Source: a virus. From it: a stretch of 31,055 nt of DNA. The notes under the pieces are model-generated. The model ran no database searches. It was given only the letters and a program-made list of their open reading frames with translations, and had not been told where the DNA came from. The stretch spans positions 6,965 through 38,019 of IMG/VR virus record IMGVR_UViG_3300029319_000158; one strand, 5' to 3'. Of this stretch, positions 23,573 to 30,572 are shown piece by piece (position 1 is the stretch's first letter; each line of letters opens with the position of its first letter). The position numbers and the translations under genes are program-made.

Positions 23573-23616
23573 ACCGTTTTATTCATATACATGAACATGG
23601 GCTTAGGGGGAATAGT
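23573..23616 (+). promoter_or_regulatory. Candidate promoter and ribosome binding site of the capsid cassette
   Basis: A 44-base gap is one of the longest in this otherwise overlapping operon. TTTTATTCATATA at about 23577-23589 resembles an archaeal TATA box. Its spacing would start transcription near 23612-23617, close to the GTG start. GGGGGA at 23606-23611 can serve as ribosome binding site if the transcript comes from upstream. A separate promoter would raise protease, scaffold and capsid levels. Confidence 0.35.
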
Positions 23617-25014
23617 GTGCTACGACAACCACAGCAATCTGGTATTGAACTGCTCAAGGCGGGGTCTGACCTCGTCGTTGCAGGATATGCCTCTGTGGAA
23701 CTTGTAGACAAACAAGGAGATTTAATAACGCGTTCGGCTTTGAAAGATGCATTCAAGAAATTCATGACCGATCCAAAATTTAGAAATGTACAATTAGCGC
23801 ATTCAAATATACAAGTAGGAGAAGTAATTCCAAATTATACGGACAGCAACGGGAGAATGTGGAAAAGCGAAGTAGATGACGCCGGAATGTTCGTAGTAGT
23901 ACAATTAAGAAATGATATAGAAAAAGCGAGGGAGGTTGCAGCAGAAGTACGAAAAGGAAATCTTCGTGGATTCAGCATAGGTGGACAAGCATTCAAGCGA
24001 GTAAACAAAAGCGATAATACACACGGAAGTTACCAAGAAATATCAAAACTCGAACTACATGAAGTAACAATCTGCGAAAAAGGAATTAATCCAGAAGCAA
24101 CATTTAGAATCTTAAAAGAAGACAAAAGAAATGAAAAACAGGTGAAAAAAATGACCGACGATGTAATGGAACAAATGAGTAGCGTTCTTGAACGCTTAGA
24201 AGGCCGACTTGATTCAATGGAGAAAGGTGAAATGCCACCCGGACTCAAAGAACATATGAAAGAAAAGAAATCTAAAGATGAATCTAAAGATGATGAATCC
24301 GAAGAGAAAATGTACGGCGGAGAACACAAGATGGAAGGAAAGATGAAGGATGAGGACAAGGACGATAAAGAAAAGTCCGAGTACTCTGATGTTATCACCG
24401 CTGAGTACCTTGACTGGATGGAGAACACTCTAAAATCCAATGGTATAGACACTGATGGTGCTCGTGCTCATTTCGATGATGTAGCAAAAGCAAACCTTGG
24501 TTCTACTCCTGAATCAATCGGAGACGGTGCTAACTACTTCGCTGGACAAGTAAAGGGTCGAGCACAAGAAGGTGGCTCCCCATCTACTAACGCTATTGCA
24601 CGAGCAGGATTGTCTCGTGGCGGTGGCAAAGTTGAGAAGAGTGATTTCATCACTGCTGATGTTGTTGACTCATCTCAATTAGAAGCAGCATACGAAGTAT
24701 ACAAGGCTGCTCGCGCAGAACAGGCTTACAAGAGTGAGTTAGAGAAGCACTTTGAAGAGCGCTTCCAATCAGAAACTCAGGCTGAACTACAGAAGGCTGC
24801 TGCTGCTAACTTTGATGCACGCGGTCCTCTTGATGAAGTCATGAAGGCTCTTGATGCTCTTAATGACCGAATTGACAATCTCTCCACTGATGCTGGTACA
24901 CCAATCGCTAAGTCCGTGTCCTCGGATGTAGCAGTACCATCTACAGCAGATTTAGCAAGTATGTCTTGGGAAGAAGTCCATCAACTTGCTGGGAGCGTCT
25001 TTAGGGACGAATAA
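23617..25014 (+). CDS. Prohead maturation protease fused to scaffold-like C-terminal region
   Basis: The N-terminal half (residues about 15-165) is an HK97/XkdF-like prohead protease: VVAGYASVELVDKQGDLIT, H62 in LAHSNIQ, S120 in LRGFSIGG, and E149 in ELHEVTICEKGINPEATF. These enzymes trim scaffold and capsid during head maturation. Residues about 170-260 are a charged Lys/Glu/Asp region. Residues 260-465 are helical and end with MSWEEVHQLAGSVFRDE, a scaffold-type tail shared with the 16491 gene. One chain thus joins protease and scaffold. ELLKAGSD at residues 11-18 resembles ELLKAD in the capsid protein. GTG is used as start after GGGGGA. The catalytic domain (about 23760-24160) is A-rich and T-poor compared with the rest. 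Confidence 0.85.
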   Translation: MLRQPQQSGIELLKAGSDLVVAGYASVELVDKQGDLITRSALKDAFKKFMTDPKFRNVQLAHSNIQVGEVIPNYTDSNGRMWKSEVDDAGMFVVVQLRNDIEKAREVAAEVRKGNLRGFSIGGQAFKRVNKSDNTHGSYQEISKLELHEVTICEKGINPEATFRILKEDKRNEKQVKKMTDDVMEQMSSVLERLEGRLDSMEKGEMPPGLKEHMKEKKSKDESKDDESEEKMYGGEHKMEGKMKDEDKDDKEKSEYSDVITAEYLDWMENTLKSNGIDTDGARAHFDDVAKANLGSTPESIGDGANYFAGQVKGRAQEGGSPSTNAIARAGLSRGGGKVEKSDFITADVVDSSQLEAAYEVYKAARAEQAYKSELEKHFEERFQSETQAELQKAAAANFDARGPLDEVMKALDALNDRIDNLSTDAGTPIAKSVSSDVAVPSTADLASMSWEEVHQLAGSVFRDE

Positions 25015-25030
25015 GTGGAGATACTAAAAT

Positions 25031-25039
25031 AAGGAGATG
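25031..25039 (+). promoter_or_regulatory. Strong ribosome binding site that decides the capsid start
   Basis: AAGGAGATG lies six bases before the ATG at 25046. An ATG inside this element (25037) is in frame but is part of the binding site, so 25046 is the start. Nearly the same element precedes the next gene. Confidence 0.75.
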
Positions 25040-25045
25040 AAAAAT

Positions 25046-26215
25046 ATGGCAAGAAACTACGTACGAACAGTCACAGATATGGAGCGCTACTACTATGGCG
25101 CTGGAAATGCAATGGGTTACTCCTACACTGGCAGTGAGTTGCTAAAGGCTGATGCCCCAATGCTATCCACAACTGCTGGAACTTACCAAGCGATCTACGG
25201 TCGCAAAGTTTGGTCTCAGTTGAACCAAGAATTCAATGCATTCAGTATCCTACCAAAGCGCCCATGGGATCGCAGTGGTTGGAGAGTTATTACAGAGAAG
25301 CCTAACGCTGGTGTATTACATGGTGGAATTGCAGAGAACGGAACACTTCCTGAAACTGTAAAGCCTACCTTCCAGCACGTCGCTGCAAAGCCTAAGACTA
25401 TCGCTCACTCATTCGATATGAGCGAAGTTGCTATCTTCCTTGCTGACAAGGATGATGGTTTAGGAGATATCCGCTCTGTCCTTAAGGAAGAAATGGGTAA
25501 ACACCATGCTGAGATGGTCAACAAGATGCTTCTTGTAGATACTTCTACAGTAGCAGGTAACAACTTTGAATCACTTGACAGAATTACTGCTGGAGACGGT
25601 GCTGGAACAGGTCTTACTGGTCTAAAAACCACTGGTGGTAATGAACACGTTGATGCTGCGGCAGACCTAGACATTTACAGCATTGACCGAAGTGCTAACT
25701 CATGGTCCGCAGCAGAAGTTAACTGTGCGGCTGATGCAGCAGCAGGAAGTCGTAGAACTCTAAGTCTTGACCACTTGGACACTATCTTCCAGCAAGTATG
25801 GGAGCGTGGTGGTAATCCAAAGGTTATCCTAACTGGATATGATACTCTAATGCGTCTACAGCAGTTGCTACAAGCACAGCAGAGATTCATGGAAGAAAAG
25901 AGAGTTACTCCAACCTACAACGGTGTAAAGGGTGTACCCGGTATCGAAGCAGGTTTCATTGTTGCAACATACAATGGAGTACCAATTATTCCATCCAAAG
26001 ACGTAGAAAAAGACGGTCTAAGTCGTATGTATCTCTTAGACACTGATTATATGTACTTCTCCACGGCAATTCCGACTCAGTATTTCGAGTCTGGTATCGA
26101 GACTGGCGATCCGTTCGCAATCAACAGACTCGGTCAGGAAGGTCTATACCGAACCATGGGTGAAGTATGGACAACTTTCTTCGGAGCACAAGCAAGTATT
26201 AGGGACCTAGCCTGA
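25046..26215 (+). CDS. Major capsid protein, HK97 fold
   Basis: This 389-residue protein directly follows the protease-scaffold gene. N-terminal helices (RTVTDMERYYYGAGNAMG) and SELLKADAPMLS (K34-A35) may be the region removed or rearranged at maturation. The main body has typical HK97-type features: a long loop (RSGWRVITEKPNAGVLHGGI), helix LDHLDTIFQQVWERGGNPKV with ILTGYDTLMRLQQLL, then VATYNGVPIIPSKDV and LLDTDYMYFSTAIPTQYFES, the last part matching the late strands of such capsids. The strong AAGGAGATG site and biased use of preferred codons suit a highly made protein. A small probable decoration gene follows with a near-identical leader. Confidence 0.88.
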   Translation: MARNYVRTVTDMERYYYGAGNAMGYSYTGSELLKADAPMLSTTAGTYQAIYGRKVWSQLNQEFNAFSILPKRPWDRSGWRVITEKPNAGVLHGGIAENGTLPETVKPTFQHVAAKPKTIAHSFDMSEVAIFLADKDDGLGDIRSVLKEEMGKHHAEMVNKMLLVDTSTVAGNNFESLDRITAGDGAGTGLTGLKTTGGNEHVDAAADLDIYSIDRSANSWSAAEVNCAADAAAGSRRTLSLDHLDTIFQQVWERGGNPKVILTGYDTLMRLQQLLQAQQRFMEEKRVTPTYNGVKGVPGIEAGFIVATYNGVPIIPSKDVEKDGLSRMYLLDTDYMYFSTAIPTQYFESGIETGDPFAINRLGQEGLYRTMGEVWTTFFGAQASIRDLA

Positions 26216-26233
26216 TGGAGACGAAAGAAAAAC

Positions 26234-26244
26234 AAGGAGATGAT
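26234..26244 (+). promoter_or_regulatory. Strong ribosome binding site of the putative decoration gene
   Basis: AAGGAGATGAT lies five bases before the ATG at 26250. It repeats the capsid gene leader: TGGAGA, spacer, AAGGAGATGA, spacer, AATATGGCA. This suggests equal, high translation of both products. Confidence 0.7.
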
Positions 26245-26249
26245 GAAAT

Positions 26250-26657
26250 ATGGCAGTAACATTTACAAGAAGTACAGGAAGCGGTGGCGTAATGGCCGTT
26301 ACATTAGAATTAGACCTATATGCAGGAAGTCCAGTGGACGATACCTCATGGTTAGACGGTGGCGCGGCTGCAAGTTCATACCCCGGCTCTCTTGCTGGAT
26401 TCCAAGCAAAGAACAGTAACACAACTAACGCAACAGCAGGAATGAAATTGATTATGGGAACTTTCACCCTAGTTGAAGATAACAATGAATTTACTGTTGG
26501 TGGAGATGCAAGTAAAATCTTAGCAATCGTTGTTGGAGGCTCAGGTGTAGCAGGAAAGTCTTTGACTGTTGATGCAGGTATTGGAACTGCAACTATTACT
26601 ATGCAAGCAGAAGGTACTCTAAATAGTCAAACACACTTTATGGCTATAGTCGCTTAA
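26250..26657 (+). CDS. Putative capsid decoration or stabilising protein
   Basis: A 135-residue, Gly/Ala/Thr-rich and beta-looking protein (VMAVTLELDLYAGSPVDDTS, KSLTVDAGIGTATITMQAEG) with no charged clusters or cysteines. It lies right after the capsid gene and shares its strong leader, the usual setting for head decoration proteins that bind the outer capsid surface in many copies. I see no specific family signature, so a tail or fibre subunit is a possible alternative. Confidence 0.5.
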   Translation: MAVTFTRSTGSGGVMAVTLELDLYAGSPVDDTSWLDGGAAASSYPGSLAGFQAKNSNTTNATAGMKLIMGTFTLVEDNNEFTVGGDASKILAIVVGGSGVAGKSLTVDAGIGTATITMQAEGTLNSQTHFMAIVA

Positions 26658-26668
26658 GGTGTTTAACA

Positions 26669-27043
26669 ATGCCTACTGTGACTTACATAGGGAGATCTTG
26701 GTCCACAAGAAACGTAGATTCAACTCATCCTGATTTTATCAGGAATGAACCAAGAGAAGTAACTTCTGCTTGGTTGGATCGCTATTTCATTCGATTTGGT
26801 CCTGATTACCTTATAGAAGGTTACGAACCACCAGTTGGAGAATCCGTCGATATAGGAAATGATGGAATCCCTGATGAGGGATGGTCCCGTAAAGATATTT
26901 CAGCATGGTTGGCTAAGTATGATATTAAGCCAAAAGGCTATGCAACAAAGTCCACACTACTTGAACTCGTAGCAACAGTTATGAGTCCTGACGGAGTGGA
27001 AGAGACAGAAGCACTCGTAGAAGAGTCAATAGAAGAAGAATAG
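26669..27043 (+). CDS. Probable neck protein with HeH/SAP-like C-terminal helices
   Basis: A 124-residue protein. The first half (VTYIGRSWSTRNVDS, FIRNEPREVTSAWLDRYFIR) resembles short phage proteins found just after the capsid that end up in the neck or capsid vertex. Residues about 73-110 (WSRKDISAWLAKYDIKPKGY then ATKSTLLELVATVM) have the helix-extended loop-helix pattern of HeH, LEM or SAP-type motifs, often DNA-binding. The C-terminus is acidic (EETEALVEESIEEE). It starts 12 bases after the decoration gene and ends just before the next. Confidence 0.5.
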   Translation: MPTVTYIGRSWSTRNVDSTHPDFIRNEPREVTSAWLDRYFIRFGPDYLIEGYEPPVGESVDIGNDGIPDEGWSRKDISAWLAKYDIKPKGYATKSTLLELVATVMSPDGVEETEALVEESIEEE

Positions 27044-27051
27044 GTGATTAA

Positions 27052-27366
27052 ATGGCAGTAACAATAGACCCAAGACCAACATACTTTGGCGACCGAATGA
27101 TAGTAACAGGATCGTACGCAGCGACTGATACAAGTATTGATTTGAGCGGATTATTAGCATCAATTGACGGTGTAATATTGAACTCTGCGCTTGCATTGGT
27201 TAAGCATCAGGACGTTGATATTGCTAATGGTACATCTTACGCTGCTGTGACTACCGGCCTTCATGATAGATTCACTGTTAGTGGTTCTACAATCACTGTT
27301 AGCCCACCCTTTGTTGGTATGGACACCGCTGGTGGTACTTTCGTCGTGATTGGTCGCCGCTCTTGA
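27052..27366 (+). CDS. Small beta-rich virion protein candidate
   Basis: A 104-residue protein starting MAVTIDPRPTYFGDRMIVTG and rich in Thr, Ser, Gly and Val. It ends with a strand-like GGTFVVIGRRS. It has no recognised family, cysteines or membrane segment. GGTGATTA immediately precedes the ATG and the same 8 bases precede the next gene. Position between neck and connector genes and beta-rich composition fit a virion structural role. Confidence 0.5.
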   Translation: MAVTIDPRPTYFGDRMIVTGSYAATDTSIDLSGLLASIDGVILNSALALVKHQDVDIANGTSYAAVTTGLHDRFTVSGSTITVSPPFVGMDTAGGTFVVIGRRS

Positions 27367-27379
27367 GGGCGGTGATTAG

Positions 27380-27553
27380 ATGGCAAAGTCAGTAACAATT
27401 CTTGGTCCTTACCCACCGAAGGATTTCGCTGATACCACAGCAAGAACTGCAATCGCTACGGCGATTAGTGATGCTATTGCGAGTAACACTTGCGTATCCG
27501 CTGACCCTCATTGCATTCTTGGTAATATCTATATTATTGTAACAACCAGTTGA
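27380..27553 (+). CDS. Small 57-residue protein, function unknown
   Basis: The translation begins MAKSVTILGPYPPKDFADTT and ends NIYIIVTTS. GGTGATTA just before the ATG repeats the leader of the previous gene, and the frame fills a gap that would otherwise be empty. There are two cysteines (SNTCVSADPHC). The middle is an Ala-rich helix (ARTAIATAISDAIAS). It is probably a real small virion or assembly gene, but no family is recognised. Confidence 0.6.
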   Translation: MAKSVTILGPYPPKDFADTTARTAIATAISDAIASNTCVSADPHCILGNIYIIVTTS

Positions 27554-27568
27554 GAGTGAGGGGAATGT

Positions 27569-27874
27569 ATGGGATTCGATCTGCAAACGATTGACCTCGC
27601 TGATATAGAGAGAATGCAAAAACAAGGCATCCGTTCTGATGTTTCTCTTGACTTAACTGATTTAGTTGAGACAGATGAAAAGAATCCTCTCAAGGGTATT
27701 ACTCAACAACAACGTAATCGAAATAGTGAGGCTGCTGATATTCTGAATATTGGCTCTGGTACTCGTTGCAAGCATTGTGGTATGCTTCACTTCCTGTGGC
27801 GAGAAACATGTGGTGCATGTAAGCGTCCTATGGAATATAACCTCGGCCACCGAGATGAGGGGGCAAGAGAATGA
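27569..27874 (+). CDS. Small zinc-ribbon protein
   Basis: This 101-residue protein has a polar N-terminal part (GFDLQTIDLADIERMQKQGI). Its C-terminal zinc ribbon has C-x2-C and C-x2-C pairs (RCKHCGMLHFLWRETCGACK). The pattern resembles the zinc ribbons inserted in the portal. GAGTGAGGGG upstream supports the ATG. It overlaps the next gene by four bases. A virion connector or DNA-contact role is possible; there is no proof. Confidence 0.6.
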   Translation: MGFDLQTIDLADIERMQKQGIRSDVSLDLTDLVETDEKNPLKGITQQQRNRNSEAADILNIGSGTRCKHCGMLHFLWRETCGACKRPMEYNLGHRDEGARE

Positions 27875-28200
27875 GGGCTTTTGATTTGGCATGGTCTATC
27901 TTGAAACAATACATTCCACCTTCTGGAGCAGAGCGTATGTCACCCCCACATGCTTACGGCGGTAACGTAAATCCTGATGATAATCGACTTTTCCGAAACC
28001 CTGATGCATTGAGAGCAGAGGAACTCATAGGCGCTATGACTCGTCAGACAATTCCAGTTCATGGTCCTTTACCTCCACATATACAACGAAGGGATGGAAG
28101 GTATACACAAGAGCCACAAAGAAAGACACTTTCCAAATATCCTGACCCACTTTACTATACTGCGGAACATGCTCCTGATTACGAAGAAGGAGGGAGGTAG
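27871..28200 (+). CDS. Small protein with N-terminal AW motif
   Basis: A 109-residue protein whose very first residues are MRAFDLAWSILKQYIPPSGA, the AW motif (at 27889-27894) placed at the N-terminus. The rest is Pro/Arg-rich and probably flexible (PHAYGGNVNPDDN, LPPHIQRRDGRY). It starts with an ATGA overlap and ends with GGAGG directly before the connector gene start. The terminal position of the motif is what would be expected of a docking tag. No known family. Confidence 0.6.
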   Translation: MRAFDLAWSILKQYIPPSGAERMSPPHAYGGNVNPDDNRLFRNPDALRAEELIGAMTRQTIPVHGPLPPHIQRRDGRYTQEPQRKTLSKYPDPLYYTAEHAPDYEEGGR

Positions 28201-29778
28201 ATGCCAGTTGTCTTTAGTCCCGGCGAGCCTGAAACGCGGCCTCTCGATCCTGATGCAATTGTTTACACCACTGCTCAAAAAGTTGCTGACTTCCTTGCTA
28301 TTGGTCCTCAAGACGCTGTGCTTGTCTCTGCTGATTCTGTTTCTGACGGCGTCTTTGTTACTGGCGCAGATTACCGCACAATAGGATTTGAAGTTGGAGA
28401 TGTCCTCCTTATTTACAGCGATGCTGACGCTCTTGGTATCGAGAAGACTATCACTGCAATCAGTAACGGTGGAGCGAGTGGCGTAAAACTTGCATTCACT
28501 GGTTCGTTTACTCACGCTGACTATCAAGTAGCAGATAATGCATATGTTCAGAATACAGCATCATTCTCTAATGGCGCAGTGGGGCGTCAACGAGGTATGA
28601 CTAAGTCTATCGTAGAAACTCGTATCAAAGAAGTTCAAGATAAGATAGATAACATGACACACAATGCTTGGAGGCCATATCTTGTAAGTGCAGAGTACAT
28701 TCATTTTGATACTTACAAACCATACAGAAGAAGATATTATACTGATTATGTAGGTACAGCCCCTCTTTTATTCCGTAATGTACAACAAATGCTTCGCATA
28801 GAACTATGGCAGGGTGATGATTATCGTGAGATATGTGGTGCAGAAGTTCGTATCAAAATACCAGAAGATGTTAGAGCAATTAGTGGCTCAATTGTAATAT
28901 CGCCGGGTAACGGAAGTGCTGCTGTTCTTACTGCTGGAACGGCTACAACTGAATGGCGTGCTGATTTTGACTCAACTACCACTGCACAAAATCTAGCCGA
29001 TCTCATTAACAAAGAAGACCGAGTTAGTAAAGCAGCAGTAGATTTTGCTCCAGCCTTTACACTTGAAGGCTCTACAAGTAATGTTGCGGTTCACAATGAA
29101 TTCCTTGCTACAGCAAACGCTGACTATGGTACTGGAACAGTAAAAGTTTCTAGTATGCGTCCTGTTAAGGCTGGTGAAACTTGTTCTGTTGTAACCACTG
29201 ACTCTACAATCTCTCTTGACCAAACTCAACTGAATACTGCGACTTTTAGTAGTCTCGATTCAACTACAATTAACGTAGACTCCACAAGTGGCTTTGCTAA
29301 GGCTGGTGTTTGTGTAGATGCTAGTGGTGATGTCTTTCGGTACACCGGAACGACTGCGACATCTTTCACTGGTTGTGTTATCGTTGTGGGAAGCGCTCTC
29401 AGCGATATTGGAGGACAAATAACTCAAAACATCCTCCAAGTAGACCTTCAAGGTGGAAGTAGTAGTGGAGATGTTGGTCGTTTGAGAGATTGGTGGTTCG
29501 ATCATGAAATGGGTATTATTTACTTCAACAACTCTTATCCTTTCTTTGAGTATAACGCTATCAAATGTGCTTATATTTATGGTGAGCGTTACTTAGAGAA
29601 AGCCATCGAAGAGGCAGCAACTAAGATGGTTGCGATTGACTTATTGATGTCTGATGATAGAAGTGTGTTAATTCCAGAAGGCACACAGAACGTAGACATA
29701 GCGGCTAAAATCCAACTTCTTCAACAAGAAGTAGATAAGATTCTATCTCGCTACATAGAGATAGTGGTGTTTGAATAA
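28201..29778 (+). CDS. Head-tail connector-like protein with inserted beta domain
   Basis: A 525-residue protein. The N-terminal part (AIVYTTAQKVADFLAIGPQD, then a GDVLLIYSDADALG strand region) and the C-terminal helices (YLEKAIEEAATKMVAIDLLM, IQLLQQEVDKILSRYIEIVV) match the layout of phage head-tail connector proteins. The middle holds beta-rich repeats such as STTINVDSTSGFAKAGVCVD, then FRYTGTTATSFTGC, a pattern common in phage tail and adaptor proteins. It is larger than usual connectors because of this middle insertion. GGAGG lies just before the ATG. The position after capsid genes and before the tail terminator supports the role. Confidence 0.6.
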   Translation: MPVVFSPGEPETRPLDPDAIVYTTAQKVADFLAIGPQDAVLVSADSVSDGVFVTGADYRTIGFEVGDVLLIYSDADALGIEKTITAISNGGASGVKLAFTGSFTHADYQVADNAYVQNTASFSNGAVGRQRGMTKSIVETRIKEVQDKIDNMTHNAWRPYLVSAEYIHFDTYKPYRRRYYTDYVGTAPLLFRNVQQMLRIELWQGDDYREICGAEVRIKIPEDVRAISGSIVISPGNGSAAVLTAGTATTEWRADFDSTTTAQNLADLINKEDRVSKAAVDFAPAFTLEGSTSNVAVHNEFLATANADYGTGTVKVSSMRPVKAGETCSVVTTDSTISLDQTQLNTATFSSLDSTTINVDSTSGFAKAGVCVDASGDVFRYTGTTATSFTGCVIVVGSALSDIGGQITQNILQVDLQGGSSSGDVGRLRDWWFDHEMGIIYFNNSYPFFEYNAIKCAYIYGERYLEKAIEEAATKMVAIDLLMSDDRSVLIPEGTQNVDIAAKIQLLQQEVDKILSRYIEIVVFE

Positions 29779-30116
29779 TGGATAGAGGTCTTTTTGAGGA
29801 CATATATCGTGACATGGTCACGGACTACTCCAAAGATTCCGTACAAAAAGAATTGAAAGAAGTTATCACTCAATTGCCTAGAGAGTTTAGAAAAATGAAA
29901 GAGGCACAAGAATTAGCCTTAGATGGCATCATGAAAACCAATGAAGGGTACAGAAGAAATGGTCGCATCATACCAGAAGAGGCTGTCCAAGAAACCATGG
30001 ATAGAGTGGATAAAATTATGTTGGTAGAATCTCCTTTACTTCAAGAGCGTAAACTAATTTTACGTGGTGGTTTATTACTCCCTGATAAGGACGCACTAAT
30101 GAGGGGGGCTGAATAA
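29778..30116 (+). CDS. Small helical neck or tail-assembly protein
   Basis: A 112-residue, charged helical protein (VQKELKEVITQLPREFRKMK). It overlaps its neighbours by one base at both ends (TAATG). I do not recognise a family. Genes of this size and place usually encode head-closure or neck proteins. Confidence 0.5.
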   Translation: MDRGLFEDIYRDMVTDYSKDSVQKELKEVITQLPREFRKMKEAQELALDGIMKTNEGYRRNGRIIPEEAVQETMDRVDKIMLVESPLLQERKLILRGGLLLPDKDALMRGAE

Positions 30117-30562
30117 TGGTAGCAACTTTTACGGAAGCACTTGACTCTGTCCTTAATGTGCTTGATGATTGGAATCGTGCTAACACTGGGAACATCAAAC
30201 CAGTGATTGCTGATGTTGCTACACTCACTCCTGAGAAAGGTAAGAGGCTTGATATGTCGCGCCAAGATTACATCCTTTGTTACGAGACGGCACACAATGA
30301 AGAGACGCCGGAATTACTCTATGACTTTGTTACTACAAGGGTCAACATCACCGTAGATTGCCGTACAACTCGTGGTCGTGAACACCTAAAATTAATGGAA
30401 AACGAAATACGTCGTCTCGTTCATCTAAAACGTAAGGGGGACGGCACAAACTTCGACCGTATGGTGTTCAAAACACGCACCGATTTATCTGATAGAACTA
30501 AAGTACTATTTAGGATGACCTTTCAGATCGAAGTAGTTATCTTTGCGGAACTAATCCCATGA
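30116..30562 (+). CDS. Probable tail terminator / tail completion protein
   Basis: A 148-residue alpha/beta protein: an N-terminal helix (FTEALDSVLNVLDDWNRANT), a middle strand TTRVNITVDCRTTRGREHLK, a helix carrying ENEIRRLVHLKRKG, then the strand pair DRTKVLFRMTFQIEVVIFAE at the end. Helix, strand, helix and final strand order is typical of tail terminator proteins that cap the tail tube and join the head. It sits right before a tube-like gene. The family assignment is structural inference, not a recognised signature. Confidence 0.55.
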   Translation: MVATFTEALDSVLNVLDDWNRANTGNIKPVIADVATLTPEKGKRLDMSRQDYILCYETAHNEETPELLYDFVTTRVNITVDCRTTRGREHLKLMENEIRRLVHLKRKGDGTNFDRMVFKTRTDLSDRTKVLFRMTFQIEVVIFAELIP

Positions 30563-30572
30563 GGTGAAAGAC

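Noticed and set aside
24030-24452. 140-codon open frame on the - strand, Ser/Ile-rich
   Set aside because: It lies antisense inside the protease-scaffold gene. Low T on the + strand removes stops in the opposite frame, and the translation is a Ser/Phe low-complexity product of the Lys/Asp-rich region.
28069-28527. 152-codon open frame on the - strand
   Set aside because: It is antisense to the clearly coding 27871 and connector genes. It has no recognisable motif and no ribosome binding site that I can see.
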